A DNA stretch of 64,000 bases from Microcystis aeruginosa NIES-4325 (GCF_008974145.1 NZ_BJKP01000008.1:1-64000), one strand, 5' to 3'; positions 19,585 to 29,383 are shown, numbered from the stretch's first letter. Made by a program: numbers and translations. The notes: generated by a model not told the origin, from the sequence alone.

Positions 19585-20286
19585 TTATTGCAGGGTGGTT
19601 TGTTTTTCCTGTTCTTTTTGTTGACGTTTTTTCTTTTCTGCTTCTAGGGCATCTTCGATAACCTTGAGCAGCTGATCCATTTTATCAAGATTACCGCGAT
19701 AAACATCGAGGTCTTTTTGCAGTTTCTCGCTGGAGAGATGGAGAATTTCTGAGAACTTTTGCAAAATTGGTTCGCGTTTTTCTTTTTCCTTGATCATGTC
19801 CGGTTGTGCTTCGGCTAAAATTGTATAGAGACCGATGGCAAAGAGGCGACTATACTTAAACTTAGGCGCGTTGATCACCGAAACTAAACTATCAGACAAC
19901 TGATTGTTACCACCTAGAGCCTGGTTTTGCAGTTGGGAGAGCAAGGAATCAATATTAATTTCTTTGGCAATAGCGATCATATTTTCGGCATCACGACGAT
20001 AGACTTCGGGATTACCATTAACCGCTTGGCACAAAGCATTAAAAATATTCGGTTTATCTTCCTCCGGACGATAGCCTTCCATGAACTTCTCGAAAGAAGT
20101 AACCACACCAAGGGCATAAATTGGATCATAATGGAAATCTACATTAACGGAGAGCAGGTGCATCTCAACTAATAATTCCTCAACCACGCGCCGATATACC
20201 GAATTGATGGGGCGGGTGTGGCGAGTATAAAAATCACGCTTACTATCGGAAACAGTACGAATTTTGTCCACAGAACCAAACTTCAT
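19585..20286 (-). CDS. psb29: Photosystem II biogenesis protein Psb29 / Thf1
   Basis: Thylakoid formation 1 (Psb29), needed for normal PSII biogenesis and repair and linked to FtsH protease levels in cyanobacteria and plastids. The protein opens with VRTVSDSK-type sequence (KIRTVSDSKRDFYTRHTRPI) and contains LLSVNVDFHYDPIYALGVVTSFEKFM, both characteristic. Residues from about 200 onward are Lys/Glu/Gln rich and predicted coiled coil. The length is 233 residues. It stands alone, divergent from smpB across 201 bp. Confidence 0.94.
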   Translation of the reverse strand: MKFGSVDKIRTVSDSKRDFYTRHTRPINSVYRRVVEELLVEMHLLSVNVDFHYDPIYALGVVTSFEKFMEGYRPEEDKPNIFNALCQAVNGNPEVYRRDAENMIAIAKEINIDSLLSQLQNQALGGNNQLSDSLVSVINAPKFKYSRLFAIGLYTILAEAQPDMIKEKEKREPILQKFSEILHLSSEKLQKDLDVYRGNLDKMDQLLKVIEDALEAEKKKRQQKEQEKQTTLQ

Positions 20287-20487
20287 AAAAATTTAACACT
20301 GCTCTCATTTTCCCCCTTCTGGTTCCCCCTGACAAGGCCGGTGATCACCAAAGAGCCGCCAGCAGTCAGTCCAGAGAGAGCAAAAGAGCGAGTAAGATAT
20401 AAAGATATGGAAACGGGAAAATCGAGATAATTAGCCGATACTGCCTCTACCAATCGCTTTTTTACTTTTCACTTTTCATTTGACTAT

Positions 20488-20952
20488 ATGGCTAATCAAG
20501 ACGACAAAATCAAAATTATCAGTGATAACCGGCAAGCGCGCCATCTCTACGAGATTTTAGAGACTTTTGAAGCGGGGGTGCAGTTGCTGGGGACCGAGGT
20601 TAAATCTGTGCGCGCTGGTAAGGTGAACCTGCGGGATGGTTACGTTTTACTCCGCAATGGTGAAGCGGTGTTAATTAATGTTCATATTTCCCCCTACGAA
20701 CAGAGTAGCGAATATTTTAATCACGATCCGCGCCGGACAAGAAAATTGTTGATGCACAAAAAGGAAATCAGCAAACTCATCGGTCAAGTGGAACAGAAAG
20801 GCTTAACTCTTGTGCCGTTGAAGATGTATTTTAAAGGTAGTTGGGTAAAAATCAGCATTGGCCTCGGTAGAGGCAAGAAATTACACGATAAACGCGAAGA
20901 TTTGAAACGTCGTCAGGATCAACGGGATATGGCACGAGCGATGAAGCGTTAA
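20488..20952 (+). CDS. smpB: SsrA (tmRNA)-binding protein
   Basis: SmpB delivers tmRNA to stalled ribosomes for trans-translation. The 154-residue protein has the family blocks [39 protein letters not shown] and LYKDM-equivalent [29 protein letters not shown] split over its length, with a basic C-terminal tail ([15 protein letters not shown]) that reads into the mRNA channel. The tmRNA gene itself was not seen here. Confidence 0.97.
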   Translation: MANQDDKIKIISDNRQARHLYEILETFEAGVQLLGTEVKSVRAGKVNLRDGYVLLRNGEAVLINVHISPYEQSSEYFNHDPRRTRKLLMHKKEISKLIGQVEQKGLTLVPLKMYFKGSWVKISIGLGRGKKLHDKREDLKRRQDQRDMARAMKR

Positions 20953-21070
20953 CCAAGACACTTATCGGACTGGCAAAGGTCTAGGTAAGAAACGATCGAG
21001 TTTTGTTACAGTTGAACTGTATTAAGCCCCTTGCGGCCGTCACCATCCCCCTCACCTTGGGTTAAAATTT

Positions 21071-21619
21071 ATGTTAAAACTCTTGACAAAAGTAATTAAA
21101 TATGCTAAAGCACCCGCTTTGATCGCTCTATCCTTAGCTGTAGGTGCAGGGATTGTTTTACCAAAAATAACTTTAGCCAATGGCAACCCTGGCCTAACAA
21201 TTTTTAGCGGAGTCGATCGCAAGGATGTCTTAGATTATTTTTTGCAATTTGGCGGTCGTCCCAAGCAAATGGATCGTTATAAACTCTATATTCCCGCGAA
21301 AAAACTCTCCCAAGGAGCTTCAGCTTTTTTTATTTCCTATCCCGATTATTTTAACGGCCAGTTTGACACCAATAAAATCGAGGTACGCATCAACGGCAAA
21401 TCTTTACCTTTAAAGGAAGTGGTTTGGGATAAGGATAGTCGCGTTATTCAAATTATCCCCGAACAAGCGATCGATCCGACCAGCAAAGTTGAAATCGTCA
21501 TGTCTAATGTCAGAAATCCCGAATTAGGCACTTATTACTTTACCTGTGATGTGACTGCCTCTGGCAATATTCCTGTCCGTCTCTACGTTGGCACTTGGAT
21601 TGTCAGTATCGAACCTTAA
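21071..21619 (+). CDS. DUF2808 family exported protein
   Basis: A 182-residue protein with an N-terminal hydrophobic signal segment (about residues 15-37, ending in TLANG) followed by a compact beta-rich domain. The pattern RPKQMDRYKLYIPAKKL, then IEVRINGKSLPLKEV and KVEIVMSNVRNP, matches the cyanobacterial DUF2808 family as I remember it. Members are predicted exported proteins of unknown role. It is a single gene between smpB and the convergent KGG gene. Confidence 0.75.
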   Translation: MLKLLTKVIKYAKAPALIALSLAVGAGIVLPKITLANGNPGLTIFSGVDRKDVLDYFLQFGGRPKQMDRYKLYIPAKKLSQGASAFFISYPDYFNGQFDTNKIEVRINGKSLPLKEVVWDKDSRVIQIIPEQAIDPTSKVEIVMSNVRNPELGTYYFTCDVTASGNIPVRLYVGTWIVSIEP

Positions 21620-21709
21620 AGTATTTATTGGGGATGGGGAAATGGGGAATTTCAACTAAAAACCCCAACACCCCAACACCCTGTTAGTCCGAGAAAGAGT
21701 CAACCCAAG

Positions 21710-22027
21710 TCAACTATTTGCTTCCGAGTTGCCAAAATCTGGGGAATTTTCACCTATAGACTCGTTGGTTGGGTAATTTTCCTCCGAGTTTAAGTTTTTG
21801 CGACTGCCTTTGTGGGAATTTCTGCCCCCTTCCCGTCCGATGGCTGCCATGTGGGCGCGATCTCGGCTAACCGCTTCACCACCTTTTCGTCCCGCTTCCC
21901 GGGCTTCTTCCGAGGTAAATTCGTGGGCTGTACCTTTTTGATGAGCAGCCTTACCACCTTTACTAGCGATTTCCCGTTGTTTAGCTTGATCCATAGAGGC
22001 AAAACCGCGTTTACTCTTACCTGTCAT
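21710..22027 (-). CDS. KGG-repeat stress-induced hydrophilic protein
   Basis: This 105-residue, strongly hydrophilic protein contains three copies of the KGG-type motif: EIASKGGKAAHQKG, EAGRKGGEAV and AAIGREGGRNSHKG. Such motifs define the stress-induced YciG/Con-10-like family, often up-regulated by desiccation, osmotic or general stress. The C-terminal third is Asn/Glu/Ser rich and probably disordered. The start is supported by an AGGAGG ribosome binding site (complement of 22029-22037). The protein appears on a single gene convergent with the DUF2808 gene. Confidence 0.82.
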   Translation of the reverse strand: MTGKSKRGFASMDQAKQREIASKGGKAAHQKGTAHEFTSEEAREAGRKGGEAVSRDRAHMAAIGREGGRNSHKGSRKNLNSEENYPTNESIGENSPDFGNSEANS

Positions 22028-22435
22028 AATATACCTCCTTGTGAATGCTGATTTTAAAAGTTCTTAAAGACTTACGCGAGATTTTTAAAACATCAAAATC
22101 ATGGTCTTGTCGCTGGACAAAAAATTGAGATTGCCCCGCTTTTTTCCTCTAAGAACTATGGATCACTACCTAGTATCATAACTCATTAGCTTGACTTCTA
22201 GGGAACCAATTACAGCGATCAAAGATCGTATTTTATGTTAAAAAATATTAAGCGAATTGAGCAGTTAGTCAGTCTCAAGAACTATCAGTTATCTTAATGG
22301 TGAGGTACAAAGTTGGCCTTTTGGGGAGTCGGTCTTCAGTGATCAGCTTCTGAAGGCAAGAGGCAAAAGACAGTATCTGGCAATTCTCCTACCTAAAAAG
22401 ATCAGTATTCAGGAGATTGCTTTTATTTATTCTCC

Positions 22436-22492
22436 CTGCTCCTCTCTCCCTGCTCCCTTCTCCCTGTTCACTGATTACTGTTCACTGAAAAA
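22436..22492. repeat. CTCCCTG and TCACTGATTACTGT tandem repeats
   Basis: Repeated CTCCCTGCTC units are followed by TTCACTGATTACTG units in the 778-bp spacer 22028-22805. The same spacer has a CAGTTATCTTAATGGT word near 22284 that recurs near 41864, and an AGCTTCTGAAGGCA word near 22340 that recurs near 38468. No supportable gene is present in the spacer. Confidence 0.7.
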
Positions 22493-22629
22493 TCCCCACT
22501 TTCCGCTGCCCACTTCCCTTACTGCATGGGAATTCTCAGAAAAAAATGACAAGCCGCCACTGGGTACATTTTCCCCTTGAAAATGGCTGTATCGGAGAAG
22601 GGATCGGGTTGTTAAAGTTGGATTGGCAA

Positions 22630-22646
22630 TTAATCATTATGATTAA
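22630..22646. promoter_or_regulatory. Perfect 8-1-8 palindrome, candidate FUR-family operator
   Basis: TTAATCAT-T-ATGATTAA is a perfect inverted repeat with a 1-base centre. Its size, AT content and symmetry resemble Fur/PerR/Zur boxes, which are 7-1-7-type palindromes. It lies 160 bp upstream of the cysteine desulfurase start, a position compatible with control of Fe-S or sulfur supply. No regulator is shown; the call rests on form alone. Confidence 0.4.
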
Positions 22647-22805
22647 AAACGGATTTGGTATCATAGATCATAACTACTCTAGAAGAGCCGAAAAAATTTA
22701 CTTGGCAGATACAAAGTACCATCTTCGTAAATCGCCTTCAGTTTTTCCGTCATAACCATTAGCGGTAAGTTTACCTGCACTTCCTGATCCCCGCACGCAA
22801 AAAAT

Positions 22806-23987
22806 ATGTCTCAAAAGCCGATTTATCTAGATTGCCACGCTACGACACCGCTCGATCCACAAGTTCTGGCGGCGATGTTGCCCTATTTTACCGAACACTT
22901 TGGTAATGCCAGTAGTATTAATCATGTCTATGGTTGGACAGCCGAGGCCGCGGTTAAACAGGCAAGAGAAACAATCGCCGCTGCTATTAATAGTAGCCCC
23001 GAAGAAATTATTTTTACCAGTGGGGCAACGGAGGCCAATAACCTGGCTATCAAAGGGGTTGCCGAAGCGTATTTCGCCAAGGGGCGGCACCTAGTCACGG
23101 TGGTGACAGAACATCGCGCCGTTTTAGATCCTTGTCATTATCTGGAAAAAATGGGTTTTGAGGTGACAATTTTACCCGTCGGTGCTGATGGCCTAATTGA
23201 CTTGGAATTACTAGAAAAATCTCTGCGTCCTGAGACGATTTTGCTGTCAATTATGGCTGCTAATAACGAGATTGGGGTGATTCAACCTTTAGCGGCAATT
23301 GGGGCGATTTGTCGCCGCTATCAGGTACTTTTTCATACGGACGCGGCCCAAGCAATCGGGAAAATTCCCCTAGATGTGGAGGAAATGAATATAGATCTAA
23401 TGTCCTTAACTGCCCACAAGGTTCACGGACCGAAGGGAATCGGTGCGCTGTACGTCCGGCGCCGGGGGCCTAGAGTCCGTCTCGCCGCTCAAATTCAAGG
23501 GGGAGGCCAGGAAAAAGGACTGCGATCGGGGACAATATTTACACCACAAATTGTCGGTTTTGCCAAGGCGGTGGAATTGGCTATCAAAGCGATCGAAGAA
23601 GATACTAGGTACTTAAATCAATTAAAAGCCCGTTTATGGGAGATTATCAGTCAATTAGACAGAATCTATCTCAATGGTCATCCTAGTCAAAGATTAGCCG
23701 GAAATTTGAATATTAGTATTGAAGGGGTGGACGGTGCGGCCTTATTGTTAGGATTACAGCCAATAGTGGCGCTTTCCTCCGGTTCTGCCTGTTCTTCTAG
23801 CCATACCGCCCCCTCTCACGTTTTAACTGCCTTGGGTCGCTCCGAATCTCTCGCCTATGCTTCCCTGCGCTTCGGGTTGAGTCGTTTTAATACTTTAGAA
23901 GAAATTGAACAGGTGGGGGAACAGGTGGTTTTAACGGTTAATTCCCTCCGCAAAGCCAAAAATTTTAATTTTTGCTCAGACCAGTAA
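22806..23987 (+). CDS. Cysteine desulfurase (NifS/IscS-type)
   Basis: PLP enzyme that removes sulfur from cysteine as a persulfide for Fe-S cluster, thiouridine or other sulfur transfer. The N-terminal YLDCHATTPLDP block, SGATEANNLAIKG, HTDAAQAIGKIPLD and the PLP lysine in SLTAHKVHGPKGIG near residue 203 are standard. The catalytic Cys is in LSSGSACSSSHTAPSHVL near residue 327, placing it in group I (long-loop) desulfurases. Length is 393 residues. No scaffold gene is adjacent, so the specific pathway is not indicated. Confidence 0.93.
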   Translation: MSQKPIYLDCHATTPLDPQVLAAMLPYFTEHFGNASSINHVYGWTAEAAVKQARETIAAAINSSPEEIIFTSGATEANNLAIKGVAEAYFAKGRHLVTVVTEHRAVLDPCHYLEKMGFEVTILPVGADGLIDLELLEKSLRPETILLSIMAANNEIGVIQPLAAIGAICRRYQVLFHTDAAQAIGKIPLDVEEMNIDLMSLTAHKVHGPKGIGALYVRRRGPRVRLAAQIQGGGQEKGLRSGTIFTPQIVGFAKAVELAIKAIEEDTRYLNQLKARLWEIISQLDRIYLNGHPSQRLAGNLNISIEGVDGAALLLGLQPIVALSSGSACSSSHTAPSHVLTALGRSESLAYASLRFGLSRFNTLEEIEQVGEQVVLTVNSLRKAKNFNFCSDQ

Positions 23988-24152
23988 TATCAAATCCTGT
24001 TCTAATAAAATGAGTAAAGACGCAGAGATAAAATAGCCAAAAAAGCCTAATTAGCCGAATATCTAAGTTGAAAGCCACTGAAAAACAGATACAGAACCAG
24101 TCAAGATTTGCTGGAAAAAAGAAGATGGCGCCTGTTGTGTCAAATATCTTGA

Positions 24153-24203
24153 GGAGGGACAATAACTAATAACTAATCACTGATAACTGGTAACTGATCA
24201 CTA
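24153..24203. repeat. ACTGATAACTGGTAACTGATCAC tandem repeats
   Basis: Degenerate TAACTAA/TGATAACTGG/TGATCACT units sit directly downstream of the pdhA stop. They belong to the same dispersed repeat style as those near ppc, minD and rsmG. The rest of 23988-24206 shows no gene. Confidence 0.7.
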
Positions 24204-24206
24204 AAA

Positions 24207-25241
24207 TTACTCGTCTTCGGCAAAAATAAAGCGAGTTAGTTCACTAGGATCGGGTTCGGGGCTAGATTCAGCAAATTTAACCGCTGCCTCGATTTCAGCT
24301 TGAATTTTCTGCTCTATTTCTTTTAATTCCTCTCTCGTGGCCAGATCTCGCTCGTAGAGGTAGGCGGCAAAGCGAGTGATCGGATCTCTTTCACCCCAGA
24401 ATTGTTTCTCGTCAGCGCTGCGTAACTCGTCCGGATCTGCCAGAGAGTGACCCCGGAAACGATAGGTTAACGCCTCTATTAAAGTCGGTCCCTCACCGGC
24501 GCGGGCGCGGGCTACAGCTTCTCTGGCGGCGGCATGAACGGCCACCACATCCATACCGTCCACTTCCACACCTACCATACTAAAAACACTGGCTTTTTTA
24601 TAGATTTCCGGTTGGGAAGTGGCTCGATCGTGGGCCATACCGATCGCCCACTTATTATTTTCCACCACATAGATAATTGGCAACTTCCAGAGGGCGGCCA
24701 TATTCAGACACTCAAAAAACTGGCCATTATTACTCGCCCCATCCCCAAAGAAACAGGCCGTTACCTGATCGGCACTGGCATCAGCCATGGCTTCGCGACG
24801 GTATTTACTCTGAAAAGCCGCCCCAGTGGCGACGGGAATCCCCTCGGCCACAAAAGCGTAACCCCCTAAAAGCTTATGTTCGGCGGAAAACATGTGCATG
24901 GAGCCGCCCCGTCCTTTACTACAGCCGGTAGCTTTGCCGAATAACTCCGCCATTACCTCTTTGGCGGGAACTCCGGCACTGAGGGCGTGGACGTGATCGC
25001 GATAGGTACTAGAAACGTAATCTTCTCCCTGACGCAAGGCTTTAATAATACCGCTAGATATCGCTTCTTGACCGTTGTAGAGGTGGACAAAACCGAACAT
25101 TTTGCCCCGATAATACATTTCGGCACATTTATCTTCAAACATCCGCCCCAAAACCATATCTTCGTATAGGCGAAGACCTTCAGCTTTGGTAATAATGATG
25201 GAAGCAGGATTAAAGGTTGGTAAAGTACGTTCGGAAATCAT
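24207..25241 (-). CDS. pdhA: Pyruvate dehydrogenase E1 component, alpha subunit
   Basis: E1-alpha of the pyruvate dehydrogenase complex binds thiamine diphosphate and decarboxylates pyruvate. The TPP motif [20 protein letters not shown] with [12 protein letters not shown] (about residues 165-200) is intact. The regulatory-loop region [11 protein letters not shown] of E1-alpha proteins is present. The longest ORF runs to a TTG at 25277; ATG 25241 gives [10 protein letters not shown] and a 344-residue protein of standard length. No pdhB, pdhC or pdhD lies next to it, as is usual in cyanobacteria where pdh genes are scattered. Confidence 0.93.
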   Translation of the reverse strand: MISERTLPTFNPASIIITKAEGLRLYEDMVLGRMFEDKCAEMYYRGKMFGFVHLYNGQEAISSGIIKALRQGEDYVSSTYRDHVHALSAGVPAKEVMAELFGKATGCSKGRGGSMHMFSAEHKLLGGYAFVAEGIPVATGAAFQSKYRREAMADASADQVTACFFGDGASNNGQFFECLNMAALWKLPIIYVVENNKWAIGMAHDRATSQPEIYKKASVFSMVGVEVDGMDVVAVHAAAREAVARARAGEGPTLIEALTYRFRGHSLADPDELRSADEKQFWGERDPITRFAAYLYERDLATREELKEIEQKIQAEIEAAVKFAESSPEPDPSELTRFIFAEDE

Positions 25242-25488
25242 AGGGTCTGTAGTATCATTTAGACAACAAAAAGGCAAGGGGAGAGGAAGCGGTAGATTTT
25301 TCGAGAATTCTGGCAGTGAATTTTTTAGTCTTAAACCAGTTAGTTCTTGGTATTTTCTCTCTCAAATCTAGTCTTAGTCAGTCAGAGATTGGCTAGGATA
25401 GAATGGTATCTTGTTATTTTACTCGCTCCGCTCTCACTTACATCATTTAATTCACTAAGGACTCTCCAGAGTTGAGGTACAGCTAACC

Positions 25489-27732
25489 GTGCGAATTCCT
25501 CTTGACTACTACAGGATATTGGGAATCCCCTTTCAGGTGAGTGCCGAGCAAATTGATTTGGCCCACGCCGATCGGGGACGGCAATTGCCACGTCAAGAAT
25601 ACAGTCAAACAGCGATCATTGCCCGTCAGCACTTGTTAGATGAAGCTTACCAAGTGTTAAGTGCTGCGGATCGCCGTCGTGATTACGATGCCCAATTTTT
25701 CGACCCCAATCCCCTGCTTCTCAACCCAGAAAGCAGCACCGAAAACCTTGATTCTCAGGGTGGGGAGGCGGCGGCGACTTCCGCAGAATATCTCACCCCC
25801 CAGATTACCATTGCCCCCGCCGATCTCGTGGGAGCTTTGCTCATCCTGCAAGAGTTGGGAGAATACGAGTTAGTGATTCGTTTGGCTGAAACTTATCTAG
25901 ATTTAGAGCCAACTACTCGCCCAGACATGATCTTAACCTTGGCTTTGGCCTACGGGGAATTAAGTCGGGAATATTGGCAGGATAAAAATTATGAACAGGC
26001 GGCCAGCACCGCGGCTAAAGCCTTGACTTGGTTGGAACAAGAACAAATGTTCCCAGAAGTGGCCAGGGAGATTCGCCATGATTGCGATCGCCTGCGTCCC
26101 TACCGGATTCTGGAATTGTTATCCCAAGAAAAAAAACCTAGTCTTGCCCGTCAGCGCGGCTTAAATCTCTTGGAGGAGATGTTAGAAGCTCGCGGCGGCA
26201 TCGATGGCCAGGGCGACGATCACTCTGGGTTGGGGGTGGATAATTTTTTACGCTTTATTCAACAGTTACGGGTTTATTTGACTCAGGCTGAACAGGAGAA
26301 AATTTGGGCAAAAGAGGCACAACGCCCCTCGGCGGTGGCTAATTATCTGCTGGTCTATTCCTTAATTGCCCGCGGTTTCGCCCAAAAACAACCCGCCGCT
26401 ATTGTCGCAGCCAGCGAGCGCCTACAGCAATTACAAAAACATCAGGATGTCTCCCTAGAGCGATCGATCTGCGCCCTACTGCTCGGTCAAACCGAACAAG
26501 CAAGCACAATTTTAGCAAAAAGTCAAGAGAAAGAAATATTAAATTATATTAAGGAACAATCCGGGCAATCTCCCGATCTTTTACCTGGGTTATGTCGTTA
26601 CGGTGAGCGTTGGTTACAAACAGAAGTTTTCTGCCATTTTAGTGATTTAGTTGAGGGGAAAGCCTCACTCAAAGAGTATTTTGCCGAGGAAGAGGTACAA
26701 AATTATTTAGAAGAATTGTCAGGTTTTCCTGATGAAAAAGTTCCCGTGCCGGTTCGAGAAAAGCCCAGCGAACCTTTAGAATCGGAAGTAAATGTTCTCA
26801 AAACCCACACCCCCCCCACCCATTTAAACCCAGTGCCAGGAGCGACACCGATGAGGGAATCTGCTTATTCTTCCCACTCTCGTCCCCAAAAACCGTCTTT
26901 AGCTAGAGCTAACGGTGAGCGGACAAGCACTGCTGTACCTGCCCTGAGAGCCACCGCCCAGGAGGAAACTCTTACCCCCTATACTCAGGGTACTGTGGTG
27001 GTGACAGCAGCCCATCGTCAACCGGCACTTAATCCCCGCCGTCGTCGTCCTAGTCGCTCCCGTACCCCAGCAGCGGGCAACTCCCAGCAGGCAGCCCTAG
27101 AAACGGTAAAAACTGCCGTAGTACCACCGAAACGGAGACGACCGGCCCGCAGAAAACTACGACTCGATCGAGTGGCAATATTGGGGGTAGGATTAGTGGG
27201 AACGCTCGCGGTTTTGTCCTTAGGGGTAAAGGCAATTGTCGATAGTCAATCTCCTTTGGCAGCCCTGCAAGGGGAACAGTTACCGATTTCTTTAAATACT
27301 CCCATCCTAGAAATTCCTTCGGCTAACGCGGAAGTGATGGAAGGGATTCCCTTAGACAAGGAAACGGGCAAGGAGACGATTCAAGCTTGGTTAGGGGCAA
27401 AATCGGCCGCTTTTGGCAGTGAACACCAAAAAGAGCAATTGAAAGAGGTTTTAACAGGTTCAGCCCTGGAAATTTGGCAAAAACGGGCGGCGGCTTTAGG
27501 GGGAAATAACTATTGGCGCTATGATCATCAGGTGGATGTGCGATCGGTTACTAATAATGGGAAAAACCCTAATTTAGCGACGGTGGAGGCGATAGTCAAC
27601 GAAAAGGCCATGTATTTTCATAATGGCAAGGAAATTGTCGAGCGTTCCTATAATGAGTCCTTGAAGGTGCGCTATGATTTGGTACGGCAAGGAGATAAAT
27701 GGTTGATCGAAACAACCCAAGTCGTACCCTAA
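25489..27732 (+). CDS. ftn2: Cell division protein Ftn2/ZipN (ARC6-like)
   Basis: Membrane anchor that tethers FtsZ and recruits other divisome proteins in cyanobacteria, the ancestor of plant ARC6. A divergent J-domain without intact HPD is at residues 5-70 (LDYYRILGIPFQVSAEQI ... DRRRDYDAQ). A helical region follows, then a Pro/Arg-rich linker (about 440-555), one transmembrane segment near 562-580 (VAILGVGLVGTLAVLSLGV), and the C-terminal ARC6-type IMS domain ending IETTQVVP. It starts with GTG; no closer ATG fits before the J-domain. Length is 747 residues. Confidence 0.92.
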   Translation: MRIPLDYYRILGIPFQVSAEQIDLAHADRGRQLPRQEYSQTAIIARQHLLDEAYQVLSAADRRRDYDAQFFDPNPLLLNPESSTENLDSQGGEAAATSAEYLTPQITIAPADLVGALLILQELGEYELVIRLAETYLDLEPTTRPDMILTLALAYGELSREYWQDKNYEQAASTAAKALTWLEQEQMFPEVAREIRHDCDRLRPYRILELLSQEKKPSLARQRGLNLLEEMLEARGGIDGQGDDHSGLGVDNFLRFIQQLRVYLTQAEQEKIWAKEAQRPSAVANYLLVYSLIARGFAQKQPAAIVAASERLQQLQKHQDVSLERSICALLLGQTEQASTILAKSQEKEILNYIKEQSGQSPDLLPGLCRYGERWLQTEVFCHFSDLVEGKASLKEYFAEEEVQNYLEELSGFPDEKVPVPVREKPSEPLESEVNVLKTHTPPTHLNPVPGATPMRESAYSSHSRPQKPSLARANGERTSTAVPALRATAQEETLTPYTQGTVVVTAAHRQPALNPRRRRPSRSRTPAAGNSQQAALETVKTAVVPPKRRRPARRKLRLDRVAILGVGLVGTLAVLSLGVKAIVDSQSPLAALQGEQLPISLNTPILEIPSANAEVMEGIPLDKETGKETIQAWLGAKSAAFGSEHQKEQLKEVLTGSALEIWQKRAAALGGNNYWRYDHQVDVRSVTNNGKNPNLATVEAIVNEKAMYFHNGKEIVERSYNESLKVRYDLVRQGDKWLIETTQVVP

Positions 27733-27744
27733 TTATGTTAGTGG

Positions 27745-27872
27745 GTTTGGAACGAGCAAAAGCGCAATGCAGAGTCGTCTGGCTGTACCACACTCGCGAA
27801 GTATGAGGCAATCGCCATCGACAAAGAAGCCTCGGAAACTCCACTTGATCGAGTAGCGCAGTGGAGTGGTTC
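27745..27872 (+). mobile_element. IS200/IS605-type right-end remnant
   Basis: One frame here reads a short tail (SRLAVPHSRSMRQSPSTKKP and a few residues more) ending in TAG near 27857, in the style of a tnpB C-terminus. It is followed by a hairpin, ACTCCACT (27838-27845) with AGTGGAGT (27860-27867), like the subterminal hairpins of IS200/IS605 elements. It lies in the gap between the convergent ftn2 and SIMPL genes and could act as a terminator. No transposase body remains. Confidence 0.45.
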
Positions 27873-28000
27873 ATAAATTACATCTTTGAGCCAATGTAAC
27901 TGATTTTCTATTTTCCCACCCAAACAGAGGTTCTCTGTCTGCTGAAATTACTATGCAGAGACGATCCACTGTCTGGAAGCAGTAAGGAGTGTGTTGTCCT

Positions 28001-28750
28001 TCACTCGATCCCGAACGTCACCGAAACGACTGCGGTAATATCTTTATCGATCGAGGAAGTGTCGTAAATTCCCGAATCGCTCACGTCGGTGGAATTGCGC
28101 GAGGTGATCTGAAAAACTCCTGTTTTCGCATCGCGCACCCTTCCCACCCGACTGCCGGTACTACTGGCGATCGCTTCAGCTCTCGCTCTTGCGTCTTTGG
28201 TCGCCGCAGCTACCATTTCCACCCGCAGTTGATCGAGTTGGGTGTAAAGGTATTGCGGGGGTTCGGAGACGAGGTTAATTCCCTCCTCGATCAATTCCGT
28301 TACCTGCCTAGAAAGTTCCGTGTAACGGGCCACATCGCTGCCTCGGATCTCGAAGCGTTGGCTGAGGCGATAGGCGAGAATTTGCCCGGTTTCCTGGCCG
28401 TTAGCTGTTACTTCAGGAATCGCCATCGTCTCGATCGCGTTGGTGGTGATTGCGTCGTCGGGAACTTGTTTTTCTTTGAGATAAGCTCGTATCCGCTCAG
28501 TTTGCCGGATCAGATCGCGGTAGGCATCACGAGCGGTGGGTTGTTGACTGGAAACCGATAAACGCCAGAGAAGATAATCCGATGTAATCGCCTTTTTTGC
28601 CGAACCAGTCACGACAAAAACATCGCTGGCCCGTCTCACCGCTAAGAGGGAGCGCGCCGCTATCCAGGAACTGAAGACGAGAGCGATCGATAGCGCCGAT
28701 AAACCTGCGAATACCTGCGGGAAACGTGGGAATATAGAACTGTCTTTCAT
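28001..28750 (-). CDS. SIMPL-domain (DUF541) exported protein
   Basis: A 249-residue protein of the SIMPL/DUF541 family. An N-terminal hydrophobic segment (about residues 15-35, LSALSIALVFSSWIAAR) is a signal anchor or signal peptide. The domain follows, with VFVVTGSAKKAITSDYLLW, YLKEKQVPDDAITTNAIETM and KDARARAEAIASSTGSRVG, the last being the family's best-conserved stretch. Bacterial members are periplasmic or membrane-associated with poorly defined roles. ATG 28750, preceded by GGAGG, is preferred over the GTG two codons upstream. Confidence 0.85.
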   Translation of the reverse strand: MKDSSIFPRFPQVFAGLSALSIALVFSSWIAARSLLAVRRASDVFVVTGSAKKAITSDYLLWRLSVSSQQPTARDAYRDLIRQTERIRAYLKEKQVPDDAITTNAIETMAIPEVTANGQETGQILAYRLSQRFEIRGSDVARYTELSRQVTELIEEGINLVSEPPQYLYTQLDQLRVEMVAAATKDARARAEAIASSTGSRVGRVRDAKTGVFQITSRNSTDVSDSGIYDTSSIDKDITAVVSVTFGIE

Positions 28751-28890
28751 CGTCACCCCTCCCAGAAATCCGATGTTTCTATCCTATGCTAGTAGCGAGC
28801 GGGTTGAAACTATTATTTACAAAAATCAATTTTTCTCGCCTCAGGTCGATGGGCTGTGACAGCGAAAATTATTCAGCCCTTACTGGATTT

Positions 28891-29266
28891 TTAGGGCAAT
28901 AGTGACTCATTGACACTTCCGTCGCGCTCATGGGAGGGATTCTTGGTTCCGCTGAGTCGCTGAGTTTCTTTAGCCTGACAGGACGTATCCAACCAAGCCA
29001 GAGGGAATCTCTCCCCAAGCGTAGTAGTTTCCGTGTGTCCCACGGTACTTAGTCCCTTTTTGAGAATGTTGATAGGGGCGTTAATATCTCTATCTTCTAC
29101 ATAGCCACAGTAAAGACAAATATGGGTTCTTGTCGATAGAGATTTAGGGACTTTTTGACCACAATTAGAGAAATTTTGACTCGTGTTATGGGGTGATACT
29201 GCTACCGTAGCCTTACCATATTTAAAACCAAAATATTCTAACCATTGCTTGCTTCGGCAAGGTTTA
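28891..29266 (-). pseudogene. tnpB C-terminal remnant (IS200/IS605 family)
   Basis: The minus strand encodes a start-less frame: KQWLEYFGFKYGKATVAV, then SNCGQKVPKSLS, THICLYCGYVEDRDINAPIN, and a tail ending NESLLP-stop at 28891. The NCGQKV and CLYCGY pair (one zinc-finger Cys on the first arm is lost or replaced by Ser) and the DRDINAPINIL block are diagnostic for TnpB. The RuvC-like catalytic region upstream is missing, so this is a dead fragment. It fills most of the 633-bp gap between the SIMPL gene and ffh. A further end-like hairpin, CGGG/CCCG, lies near 29322-29339. Confidence 0.88.
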
Positions 29267-29383
29267 ATTTATACTTCACCTTGACGAGAAACTCTGTAGT
29301 CAACAGCTGACAGGGTGAGAGCGGGGGTCTTCAGCCCGACATTGAGATAAAATCGATCTAGTTAAAAATTTAATTCCGAAACT

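Noticed and set aside
22546-22755. Plus-strand ORF of 69 residues upstream of the cysteine desulfurase
   Set aside because: No RBS or protein-like pattern is visible and it contains the candidate operator palindrome.
27989-28561. Long plus-strand ORF of 190 residues opposite the SIMPL gene
   Set aside because: It is an antisense shadow; the minus frame has signal anchor, domain motifs and RBS.
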